From positions 62,001-126,000 of the forward strand of contig JAIBBU010000003.1 in NCBI GenBank assembly GCA_019694515.1: a stretch of 64,000 nucleotides of DNA, written 5' to 3'. Source of the stretch: Oligoflexia bacterium (GTDB lineage: Bacteria; Bdellovibrionota_C; UBA2361; JBGSMV01). Below, in pieces: positions 42,003 to 50,459 of this stretch. The notes beneath the pieces are model-generated. The model did no database searches and had not been told where the DNA came from. It saw nothing but the letters and a program-made list of their open reading frames with translations. A program made the translations under genes and the position numbers. The first letter of the stretch is position 1. Each line of letters opens with the position of its first letter.

Positions 42003-44164
42003 AAGGTAAGGGTAAAGACCATATTCGCACTGACGTGGAATGGTTCGGACGAAGGTACTTTCCTCTGATGTTTTTTCTGCTGCTGATTGGACTAAGTGTC
42101 GTTTTCATAAACTCCAATCAGCTCTACCATTTTTTGAGCTCCTCGGCGGGTTACGATTCGGCAGCGCGCATAGGTAACTATCGCTTTGAACTTTCGCCCG
42201 AACGAACATTTGAAAATGCAGATCAGATCAAAATTAAACTGAGAGATTTAAAGATTAGCTTCCCGCTTTCATACGAGTTAGGCGCCTGCGAACTATTTTA
42301 TGCCGGCGCGATCTTGGGTTTCAGGGAAGGGGCAGGGGTTGTTCCGGGCCCCGGGCAATTCAGCTACCGCAATACCAGGCTGCTTCTCAAATTCAGATAT
42401 GACTTGAAGAACAAGCGTTGTGAATCTAAGGACATCTCAATAGTAAGCGGCGATCTACCAGAGAGCATTAAGCTGCAATTTGTAGCTACCAGGCTTGAAG
42501 CGCAGCGATTAGTTGAAACCCCCGACCCCCACGGCGTGATGCTGAATTTTTCGGACCCCCTGCATTTCAGTGCTCAGTTGATTGATGTTCCGCCGCAGGC
42601 CCCTTTCTTGAGCAGTAGAACGACAAAGCGCAATACGCTTTTCTCCGTGCCCCGTGTGCCTCAGACCGAGCTCATGATTCATCCGTATCAATCGTTAAAT
42701 GATTTTGTGGCACAGGAGCTGGAGCGGCGCATTCAGCGCTGCCGGAGCGAGCGTAGCTGTGCGCCAATCTGGATGGCTGTAGCCAAGATCACAGACCGGC
42801 GCTTACTGGAGCTGCTTGATCAGGCGCAGATTATAGGATTGCCGGTGGAAGCAATCTCAAATTATCGCTATCGGCTCGACCAGGAGATGGATGACTGGGA
42901 TAGCGGGCCTCAGGAATTTCAATTCTCGCCCTGGTTTTGGCTAAGAGGCTCTCCATTCTCTCAATACGGAGCAGGACGTCTTCCGATGCATACCAAGTTC
43001 GTCATCTTTGGAGACGACTTCGTAGTTAGCTCAAATCCGAGCTTGCGGGGAGGGCTAAGAAATCGCAGCCGTGAATATTCACTGATCTATCGCGATACTG
43101 CGGTGATAGATATCTTTAAAGAGATCTTCGCGCTGGTGCGAAGCTCCTTTTATTACCCGCTCAAGGTCGATCTAACCCATGACCTGGTGCTGCTCTTCAA
43201 TGCTGTGCGGCCGCGGCAGTATTCGATTTCTGCGGAAAAGCCATATGTCGCAATTGATACCAATGAGGGGGTACGATCGAATGCCTACGGAGTGCTCTAC
43301 GAACTATTGGACCGCCACCCGGGGCAACTGGATATGGCGATGTCGCCGATAACGGATTCATGTGCGCCGTATCGGTCGGAGCATTGTCTCTTTGAATTGC
43401 TTGAGAATCGCGCTGCCCGCCAGGATTTGAGTTTAACATTGAATGGCTTGTACTACACACCAGTGCGGAATCGACCAGCAGTGTCGGACCGCGCCACTCG
43501 ATTTTGGGATGCCGCTCGATTTAAGGCCGCTTTGGATGGTTCCGCCCCCCTCCAAATTTTTCGGAGTTGGTTCGGCTCTAAGACGGAGGCGCTTACAACT
43601 TACATAGAATTCAGCCGCCCAATGAGCACCCATCATGAGCGTGCCGCTCTGCTGGGTGATGATGTCTCAATTCTGGGATCGGCCAATTGGGCCAACACTT
43701 CTACGATCAATACGATCGAAGTGTTACGCTCAAAATCTCTGAATAGTGAATTACGCAATGAGTTTCAAACTTTTAAGGATCCCTGGTTCGTAAGTCTGCG
43801 AGAAAATGGCTGCACAAATCCAAGCTGCTTTGGACGCTGTGAATTTTCATTTGAACTAGGAAACCCGCCGGTAGTAAGTACTCCCCAATATCGGGTATCG
43901 AAGCAGCAGCTCTTGACCGAGCTGAAACGTCAGCATCCGGAGGCCCAGCTCGAGGGTCTGCAGCTAGTTATTCCCAATCAGCAAAGTGGTTTAAACCGCC
44001 CGCTTAAAAAAGAGGATTTATCTGCGGCTGCCCCGAATTTCCAGCTGTTCCCCCTTCAGGATGATTTCTTTAGTCCCTCCGCCTACTTATGTCTGACTAC
44101 ACCCGATCATGAATCTTCGTATGTAGCGCGGCTGCCGATACAATTTCTCTCAGCGCAGCAATAG
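41999..44164 (+). CDS. Membrane-anchored phospholipase D-superfamily protein, in RT operon
   Basis: This 721-residue protein starts with GTG inside the previous stop codon (GTGA), with GGAGGG eight bases before it. One membrane helix (FPLMFFLLLIGLSVVFI, about residues 21-38) is followed by about 680 residues that should lie in the periplasm. Two PLD active-site motifs are seen. The first is MHTKFVIFGDD at His331-Lys333, followed by SSNPSLRGGLRNRSREYSL. The second is HERAALLGDDVSILGSANW from His546, where Arg548 replaces the usual Lys. PLD enzymes cut or transfer phosphodiesters of lipids or nucleic acids. The altered second motif may weaken activity. A Cys-rich stretch, NGCTNPSCFGRC, lies near residue 610. 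The substrate is unknown. Confidence 0.8.
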   Translation: MKGKGKDHIRTDVEWFGRRYFPLMFFLLLIGLSVVFINSNQLYHFLSSSAGYDSAARIGNYRFELSPERTFENADQIKIKLRDLKISFPLSYELGACELFYAGAILGFREGAGVVPGPGQFSYRNTRLLLKFRYDLKNKRCESKDISIVSGDLPESIKLQFVATRLEAQRLVETPDPHGVMLNFSDPLHFSAQLIDVPPQAPFLSSRTTKRNTLFSVPRVPQTELMIHPYQSLNDFVAQELERRIQRCRSERSCAPIWMAVAKITDRRLLELLDQAQIIGLPVEAISNYRYRLDQEMDDWDSGPQEFQFSPWFWLRGSPFSQYGAGRLPMHTKFVIFGDDFVVSSNPSLRGGLRNRSREYSLIYRDTAVIDIFKEIFALVRSSFYYPLKVDLTHDLVLLFNAVRPRQYSISAEKPYVAIDTNEGVRSNAYGVLYELLDRHPGQLDMAMSPITDSCAPYRSEHCLFELLENRAARQDLSLTLNGLYYTPVRNRPAVSDRATRFWDAARFKAALDGSAPLQIFRSWFGSKTEALTTYIEFSRPMSTHHERAALLGDDVSILGSANWANTSTINTIEVLRSKSLNSELRNEFQTFKDPWFVSLRENGCTNPSCFGRCEFSFELGNPPVVSTPQYRVSKQQLLTELKRQHPEAQLEGLQLVIPNQQSGLNRPLKKEDLSAAAPNFQLFPLQDDFFSPSAYLCLTTPDHESSYVARLPIQFLSAQQ

Positions 44165-44349
44165 GCGGTGTTCGCGGATCTAGCAATTGTAATGTTTTTT
44201 TAGATCGATGCCGATAGGTACAGCGTTGTGTAAGTCGATCTGGTTGGACCCTTGGCTTTGCAGTTTGCTAAGAGACACACTCCGAGTGAAGTTCCCTTAA
44301 CAAGTGCGACGCTGGTTTTGGCTGGGTTGTTCGGGAGGGAATTCCGGTT

Positions 44350-46788
44350 TTGGAACTAAGACCTCGATTCAGTAGACTGGCAGGTCGTACCGCTGTCTTC
44401 CTGGCGCTAGCCAGCTTAGCACTATTCTGTTTTGCCGAGTTCTCCGTCGCTGCTCCGATCGAAACCATTCGTGATCCCAATAGCGGCCGCGTACTGATGA
44501 TGAAGATCAAGGTGCGGCGGGCTAAGAAGACTGCTGCAAAAAAATCCAAGCCGGTAGAGGTGAAGCGGATCGCCAAGCGCACTGCCCGGAAATTTATCGG
44601 GCGCCACCGTCAGCTTATGGGAATCGAGGGCTCCGCAGACCAGCTCGATTTACCGAACACCGAGATCGACGAACTCGGATTTAGTCATCTTCGTTTCCGT
44701 CAGAAACATAAAGGTCTACCGGTGGTGGGTGGCGAGGTTGCAGTCCACATTAACTCCAGCGGCCAGGTCTATTTGGCCGACAGCAAGACCGCCACAGATT
44801 TGCCCGCGGAGATACTGCCGAGTATCTTACAGTCACAAGCTATTGCCACGGCCATGGCCCGTGCCGATCAAGATGCCGAGCATGCGTATACAATGTACCA
44901 ACGCTCCGCACAGCTTGTAATATTACCGATTGGGCTGCTGCTCGAAAAAGCTGAAGCGGACACCCATGTAGCCTGGGAGGTAATAGTCGGCGATCTGCCA
45001 AAACAGGAACGTTTTGCGATGAAATATTACATCGACGCATTTAGCGGCGAGGTAATCTATTCCATGTATAATATCATGACACTTGATCGCCGGGTGTCAG
45101 ACTGCGCGGCGGCGCCAAACGATTGGACCTGTCGGTTAGACTACGCCAGCCCGACCTACCCCGGGTACACCTTCGGACGATCAGAATCTTCGCCAGCGCG
45201 AGGCGCCTCCCCCAACACGGGAAACTTCAGTTTCACCGCGCTCGGCAATAACTATTCTTATACCTATAATGGTAATACCGAGGTCGATAAGATATTCAGC
45301 CATCTTGGCTCAATCCAGACGCTGGTTGCGTCCAGTTTTGGAATTGAGGGGGCCAATTCCCAGAGCGGAACAGGTTGCTATCCGTACGACCAGCATCTCA
45401 CAACAGCCAGTGTGAATCAGGATCTAGGTGGCCCCACTGGTTTTGTTTGTCCAGACAGCTCGGCGTCATTTAGTCCCTCCACCGGGAATATGAACTTCTG
45501 CATGAGGCAAGCGGTACCGGATATTGCGGGCCATGAGTACGGACATGCATTGTTGCAACACTTAGGGCGATTCAAGTCCGGAAGCTGGTCATTCGGACCG
45601 ACCTACGATGGGCAGTCGGGCAGTCTCCAGGAGGCCTTCTCTGATTTCTTCGGTGAACTTACTGAAAAGTATATCACTGGCAGCAACGATTGGCGTATCG
45701 GCACTAACTCCTTTAACTGGTATACCGGGCAATATGACGGTACCGCGCGTTACATGGACGCACCCTCGGCTTCGCCCTGGGCGCCCCCGGATAGTTTTTC
45801 TTATAATTGCTCCGGGAATACCTGTTACTATCCGTACCCCTCGCGCTATTTTTCGGCGGCCCATACCTGCGCCAACGGCCCTAATTATGGGGACAATCAT
45901 GGCATTCACCGCAACTCCACGATCTTTAGCCATGCGATTTACCGCGCCATAGTTGGCGGGAATGAGTATGGCTGTGACATCCAGCCCATTGGCATGGACG
46001 CCGCACGACAGATATTTTGGCGAGCCTGGCGCGACTATTTCGCAAGTACGGAAACTTTCTTCCAGGCATATAACCATATTCAGCAGGCCTGTGCTGACTT
46101 GGTGCAGAGTCCTGAAGTCCAGCTACCGGCCAGCTACTGTGATCAGATCAAACGCGCGATGCAAGCAGTACAGCTGGACTATCCCCTGTGTCCTTCTCCA
46201 GCGAGCGTCGAACCAGCCCCAGTGTGTGCGGTTCGGCACGTAACCAGCGCCGGAACCTTCAAACCTAACTTCGTTAATGGTCTACCATACCCCTCGACCA
46301 GATTTGCGCCGGGCGAAACCATGATTGTGAAGGGCTGCAATAACATGCCGAATGCCACGGTACGGCTATCAATTATTCCCAATAGCTTCACCTTTTTCAC
46401 CAACAATGTTCCCCAGACCATTAATGCGAATGCGTGGGCCAATAGTAACTATACTATGGTCGGCAGCACCGATCCGAATGGCTGCTTCAACATGACTTTC
46501 CCGAATCCACTATCGACTTATCAGAGCTATAGTGATTACTACTTGGTAATTGACGGCGGTGACGCGGTCTACGAGTCCTACTCGGATATGTACATCAACA
46601 TACGAATCGCGCTGCCGTTGGGAGGAGATGGATATTGTCAGGTTGGCCAGTTCACTTCCTCCAACGAGGACTGCGCGAACTCACCGATTGATTGCGGTTG
46701 CAGCGGCCCTTATACCTGTCAAAGCGTGAACCAAAACGGGGTACCACGAAATATGTGCGTTTACACCTCAGCGCCAACCTCAAGCTAG
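44350..46788 (+). CDS. Secreted M4 (thermolysin-like) metallopeptidase with Cys-rich tail
   Basis: This 812-residue zinc peptidase has a signal peptide (AVFLALASLALFCFAEFSVA), an FTP-type propeptide to about residue 240, and an M4 catalytic domain. HEYGH at residue 395 supplies two zinc ligands and the catalytic Glu, SLQEAFSDFFGE the third ligand, and GIHRNSTIFSHAIY the catalytic His. After residue 620 comes a beta-rich domain with paired Cys and a final unit GYCQVGQFTSSNEDC with more Cys. The start is TTG at 44350, supported by GGGAGGGA nine bases before it and by the signal peptide, since no ATG precedes that peptide. It is paralogous to the next gene and was probably duplicated. Confidence 0.9.
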   Translation: MELRPRFSRLAGRTAVFLALASLALFCFAEFSVAAPIETIRDPNSGRVLMMKIKVRRAKKTAAKKSKPVEVKRIAKRTARKFIGRHRQLMGIEGSADQLDLPNTEIDELGFSHLRFRQKHKGLPVVGGEVAVHINSSGQVYLADSKTATDLPAEILPSILQSQAIATAMARADQDAEHAYTMYQRSAQLVILPIGLLLEKAEADTHVAWEVIVGDLPKQERFAMKYYIDAFSGEVIYSMYNIMTLDRRVSDCAAAPNDWTCRLDYASPTYPGYTFGRSESSPARGASPNTGNFSFTALGNNYSYTYNGNTEVDKIFSHLGSIQTLVASSFGIEGANSQSGTGCYPYDQHLTTASVNQDLGGPTGFVCPDSSASFSPSTGNMNFCMRQAVPDIAGHEYGHALLQHLGRFKSGSWSFGPTYDGQSGSLQEAFSDFFGELTEKYITGSNDWRIGTNSFNWYTGQYDGTARYMDAPSASPWAPPDSFSYNCSGNTCYYPYPSRYFSAAHTCANGPNYGDNHGIHRNSTIFSHAIYRAIVGGNEYGCDIQPIGMDAARQIFWRAWRDYFASTETFFQAYNHIQQACADLVQSPEVQLPASYCDQIKRAMQAVQLDYPLCPSPASVEPAPVCAVRHVTSAGTFKPNFVNGLPYPSTRFAPGETMIVKGCNNMPNATVRLSIIPNSFTFFTNNVPQTINANAWANSNYTMVGSTDPNGCFNMTFPNPLSTYQSYSDYYLVIDGGDAVYESYSDMYINIRIALPLGGDGYCQVGQFTSSNEDCANSPIDCGCSGPYTCQSVNQNGVPRNMCVYTSAPTSS

Positions 46789-47099
46789 CACCGAGAGTCC
46801 ATGTGTCCACAGCCTGCTGGACCCAATTCACCCGAGACATTTGGGGCATTCCCAGCTACGACTCGGCTGCGTGTTAACTGTTAATAATTCTGCTGTTCAA
46901 GATTCTTCCTATCTGTCATTCGGTACACTCCCAGATTCCTTAGGCGCGAAGGAGTGTTGGCTACTGCTTTGTATTAAAGCAAACTGATGGTATATTCCTG
47001 GGGCAGTTTCTTGGGGATTTCATAATCTCTTGGCTCCCATAAAGTTCCGCTCGTCTCGCAGACGAACCGGTCATTTTTCATATTCGAGGTCTGAGCTTC
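46789..47099. other. 311-nt gap between the paralogous peptidase genes
   Basis: I see no gene, repeat or terminator in this stretch. It must hold any promoter of the second peptidase gene, but no clear -35/-10 pair was found. Confidence 0.5.
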
Positions 47100-49493
47100 A
47101 TGCAAAAAGTTTTTAGAACAATACTCTCCGCTTTCTTGATCGGTTGCGCGGCAAGTTATTGTGCTGAGCCGAGTTTGGCGGCTCCGATCGAAACCATTCG
47201 CGATCTCAATTCGGGTCGGGTGCTGATGATTAAGGTCAAGCTTGCCGCAGTCAAACAAGCCTCGCGGCGGCATGCTGTTTCACGCAATGTTGCTAGGCGT
47301 GCAGCGCGAAAATTTATTGCGCGGCATCGACGCCTAATGGGATTACAGGCTCCAGTCGAACAACTTGACCTGCCGAGTACCGTGGTTGATGAGCTGGGCT
47401 TCACCCATGTCCGCTATCGCCAGCTTCACCGGGGCATCCTGGTCATAGGCGCTGAAGTTGCCGTGCACCTCAAGCCGGATGGAGTAGTTTATTTTGCCGA
47501 TAGCAAGACCGTGGACGGGTTGCCTGATCAGATCACGCCATCGATCTCGCGAGCCCAAGCAGTTTCTATCGCGCTCGCTTCTGGGCAAAGCGAATCGCAG
47601 GGGCGATTCGAACTTTATCAGAGCGCTGCCAAACTCGTGGTTTTGCCGGTCGATTTGCTGCTAGGTAAGGCCGGCGGCTCGAACACGCGCTTGGCTTGGG
47701 AAGTAACTGTGGGCGATTTGCCGCGACAGGAGCGCTTTTCAAATAAGTACTATGTCGATGCGCTAAGCGGCGATGTGATCTATTCGATCTTCAACATTAT
47801 GACCCTCAACCGAAAGGTTTACGACTGTGCCGCAGCACCCAGCGACTGGACCTGCCGTCTCGATTACGCCAGCCCGCTCTATTCGGGCTACACCTTCGGA
47901 CGCTCTGAAGGACAACCTGCCCGCGGAGCTTCGCCTAACACTGGGTCATTTAACTTCACGGCCTTAGGCAATAACTATTCCTATCCATATCTGGGAAATT
48001 CGCAGGCTGATGCTGCCTATAGTCACTATGGAGCGATTCAAACTCTGGTTGCTGCCAGCTTTGGCTTAGACGGCGCGAATAATGTCGGTGGAACTGGTTG
48101 CTACCCCTATGTGCAGCCGGACACCCTGGTGTATGTGAATCAGGATCAGGGAGCTCCCTACATGAGCTGTCCGGGCGGTTCCGCCTCGTTTAATCCTTCA
48201 ACGGGGACCATCAATTTTTGTATGCGCCAGACTGTCCCTGATATTGCCGGACACGAATATGGGCATGCTCTGCTTCAGCATCTCACCAGATTTAAATCGG
48301 GGAGCTGGTCCTTCGGTCCGACCTACGATGGGCAGTCGGGTTCGCTGCAGGAGGCATTCTCAGATTTCTTCGGTGAGGTCACAGAGAATTACATAACGGG
48401 GTCAAATAACTGGCGCATGGGGACCACTTCGTTTAACTGGTTTACGGGTCAATACGACGGGGAAGTGCGCTGGATGGATGCGCCGCAGTTATCGCCTTGG
48501 GCGCCGCCGGATAGCTTCAGCTATAACTGCGGTGGTAGCACCTGTTATTATGCCCATCCTTCCCGGTACTTTTCGGCCGCCCATACCTGTCCAGCCGGAA
48601 CTGACTACGGTGACAATCACGGCGTGCATCGCAATTCAACCATTGTCAGTCATGCGCTTTATAAAATGGCGGTGGGCGGCAATCTCTATGGTTGCGACGT
48701 TGCACCGATTGGAATGGAAGCGGTGAAGCAGATTTACTGGCGTGCCTGGAAGGTATATTTCGCCAGCACCGAGACCTTCTTTCAGGCCTATAACCATATG
48801 CAGCAGGCCTGCACTGATCTTTATCCAGCACCCTCCACCGTGTGCGATCAGGTGCGGACGGCGATGCAGGGAGTCCAGCTTGATTATCCCAGCTGTCCGA
48901 CCTCCAGCATTCCGGAGCCGGCCACTACCTGCGCCGTGCGGCATGTTATAAACGCAGCAACGTATAAACCCAACTTTGTAAATGGTATTGCATATCCTTC
49001 GACGCGCTTTGCGCCGGGCGAGACCATGATCGTTAAAGGTTGCGGGAATATGCCCAATAAAACGGTACGGCTCTCGATTCTTCCAAAATCGTTTACCCTC
49101 TTCACTAACAATGTGCCTCAAGTGATTGCCAATAACACTTGGGCCAATACCAACTATACGGAGCTCGGTTCTACCGACGCGAATGGCTGCTTCAACATGA
49201 CATTCCATAACCCTTTGTCAGTCTATCAGAGCTACAACGATTACTTTTTGATCATTGATGGCGGCGATGCGCTCTACGAAGCGTATTCTGACATGGCTTT
49301 AGAAGTGAAGATTGCGGCTCCGGTGAGTGGGGATGGCTATTGCCAGGTCGGGCAGTTTACCTCTTCAAACGAAGACTGCGCGAACGCTCCGGTAGATTGC
49401 GCCTGCGCGTCACAGTATCTCTGTCAAAGCGTCAATTGGAACGGCATCCCGCGCAACATGTGCATCTATCAGCAGGAACCGTATTCGAGTTAG
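47100..49493 (+). CDS. Secreted M4 (thermolysin-like) metallopeptidase, second paralogue
   Basis: This 797-residue protein follows the same plan as the gene at 44350: signal peptide (TILSAFLIGCAASYCAEPS), FTP-type propeptide, and M4 domain with HEYGH at residue 385. The third ligand is in SLQEAFSDFFGE and the catalytic His in GVHRNSTIVSHALY. The C-terminal beta domain and the Cys-rich end (GYCQVGQFTSSNEDC) are again present. Many blocks are identical to those of the first copy. The ATG at 47100 has GAGGT upstream. These peptidases are secreted and usually activated by loss of the propeptide. An 18-bp inverted repeat starts directly after its stop codon. Confidence 0.9.
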   Translation: MQKVFRTILSAFLIGCAASYCAEPSLAAPIETIRDLNSGRVLMIKVKLAAVKQASRRHAVSRNVARRAARKFIARHRRLMGLQAPVEQLDLPSTVVDELGFTHVRYRQLHRGILVIGAEVAVHLKPDGVVYFADSKTVDGLPDQITPSISRAQAVSIALASGQSESQGRFELYQSAAKLVVLPVDLLLGKAGGSNTRLAWEVTVGDLPRQERFSNKYYVDALSGDVIYSIFNIMTLNRKVYDCAAAPSDWTCRLDYASPLYSGYTFGRSEGQPARGASPNTGSFNFTALGNNYSYPYLGNSQADAAYSHYGAIQTLVAASFGLDGANNVGGTGCYPYVQPDTLVYVNQDQGAPYMSCPGGSASFNPSTGTINFCMRQTVPDIAGHEYGHALLQHLTRFKSGSWSFGPTYDGQSGSLQEAFSDFFGEVTENYITGSNNWRMGTTSFNWFTGQYDGEVRWMDAPQLSPWAPPDSFSYNCGGSTCYYAHPSRYFSAAHTCPAGTDYGDNHGVHRNSTIVSHALYKMAVGGNLYGCDVAPIGMEAVKQIYWRAWKVYFASTETFFQAYNHMQQACTDLYPAPSTVCDQVRTAMQGVQLDYPSCPTSSIPEPATTCAVRHVINAATYKPNFVNGIAYPSTRFAPGETMIVKGCGNMPNKTVRLSILPKSFTLFTNNVPQVIANNTWANTNYTELGSTDANGCFNMTFHNPLSVYQSYNDYFLIIDGGDALYEAYSDMALEVKIAAPVSGDGYCQVGQFTSSNEDCANAPVDCACASQYLCQSVNWNGIPRNMCIYQQEPYSS

Positions 49494-49582
49494 TTCTACC
49501 CTTTTTACCCAGCTGCTATCCACTGAGGCAAATCCGCTCAGGAATACGGTTGCACTCTAGACATTGGGTAAAAAGGGTAGAA
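49494..49582. repeat. Perfect 18-bp inverted repeat between peptidase stop and tRNA-Ala
   Basis: TTCTACCCTTTTTACCCA (49494-49511) is the exact reverse complement of 49565-49582. The spacer is 53 nt and holds a small inner stem (CTGAG-9nt-CTCAG at 49523-49541). The left arm begins at the base after the peptidase stop codon, and the right arm touches the 3' base of the tRNA. Each arm has a T5 run on one strand. A bidirectional terminator is the simplest use; a mobile-element trace is another possibility. Confidence 0.9.
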
Positions 49583-49655
49583 TGGACCCGAGCGGGATCG
49601 AACCGCTGGCCTCTACAATGCCATTGTAGCGCTCTCCCAGCTGAGCTACGGGCCC
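49583..49655 (-). tRNA. tRNA-Ala (anticodon GGC)
   Basis: The 73-nt cloverleaf on the minus strand folds with a 7-bp acceptor stem that contains the G3-U70 pair, the alanine identity element. The anticodon stem-loop is CTACA-ATGGCAT-TGTAG, giving anticodon GGC, and the T loop is TTCGATC. The discriminator base is A. CCA is not encoded, so it must be added after transcription. Confidence 0.97.
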
Positions 49656-49837
49656 CTAAACAAACATCGCGCCTAAAACATCAATGCCTATTCACAATCT
49701 TCCGCGACCACGTATCAAATCCAACCGTACCTCGACAAAGCGTAGGCTGATCAGTTACGGGCCGAATAGGAGCCTCAAGTTAAATCATGTGTGGTAACTT
49801 GTAAAGATTCCGGGCAGTTTGCAGTTTTGCCCCTGAC

Positions 49838-49843
49838 TATACT
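49838..49843 (+). promoter_or_regulatory. Candidate -10 box for tRNA-Pro
   Basis: TATACT lies 15 nt before the tRNA-Pro 5' end, in the right place for a sigma-70 -10 element. No clear -35 box at 17-nt spacing was found. Confidence 0.45.
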
Positions 49844-49858
49844 AAATTTAGGCTTGAT

Positions 49859-49932
49859 CGGGCTGTGGCGCAGACTGGTAGCGCGTTCCCTTGGGGTGGG
49901 AGAGGTCGGAGGTTCAAATCCTCTCAGCCCGA
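49859..49932 (+). tRNA. tRNA-Pro (anticodon GGG)
   Basis: The 74-nt cloverleaf has acceptor stem CGGGCTG paired with CAGCCCG and discriminator A. The anticodon stem-loop TTCCC-TTGGGGT-GGGAG gives anticodon GGG for proline, and the T loop is TTCAAAT. C1-G72 and A73 agree with proline tRNAs. CCA is not encoded. A T7 run at 49945-49951 may end transcription. Confidence 0.96.
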
Positions 49933-50069
49933 TACCTATTCGCCCTTTTTTTGGTGCGCCAGCCCCGTGGGGCGAATTGCCGCTATTTGCTAGTCGCCAC
50001 TCAACATTCCTCCTCATCCGCGCGGCTCTGACATGGCTGTACAAGTTACTCGATTCGAGGACAAAACTC

Positions 50070-50371
50070 CTGTCATTGCGAGCGAAGCGAAGCAGTCCCT
50101 ACCATTGTATCTAGGGAGGCTTTGTCCCTTGGTAATTGCAAAAGTTTCCCACAAGCAAGCTTCGGCTGTTAGCTGGATAAGTTGGGAGAATTATCTGCGC
50201 ATTTTCCAGCCACTAGCCGTAGTCTTGATGCTGGTAGGAGACTTTTACGATTATCTAGAAACAAAGCCTACCTCGACATAATGTTAGGGGTTGCTTCACC
50301 CTCGCTACGCTCGGGTTCGCAATGACAGAATTATTTTCCTCGAATTATTGTAGTATGAACAGCAATGACAG
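50070..50371. repeat. Inverted copies of a dispersed palindromic repeat
   Basis: CTGTCATTGCG (50070-50080), followed by AGCGAAGCGAAGCAG, recurs in reverse at 50318-50328. That copy is preceded by a related, longer version with an insertion (GCTTCACCCTCGCTACGCTC). A third partial copy, GCAATGACAG, is at 50362-50371. GTCATTGCGAGCGAAGC-type repeats are known to be scattered in many genomes. The 527-nt noncoding gap (49933-50459) is built around these copies, and I see no gene in it. Confidence 0.8.
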
Positions 50372-50459
50372 AATTTTTGTCTTTGTATTGGCTGATTCGT
50401 ACAGTGGCGACAAGTAACGGAGCGAAAAAGCCGTCCCCGACCGAATGGGAAGCGCGGGT

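Noticed and set aside
38295-44164. Diversity-generating retroelement
   Set aside because: Motif B of the RT is DGR-like, but I saw no template/variable repeat pair, no Avd-type gene and no C-type lectin target near it.
44165-44349. Terminator after the PLD gene (GATCTA...TAGATC around a T-run)
   Set aside because: The stem is only 6 bp, AT-rich, and the T-run lies inside the loop rather than after it.
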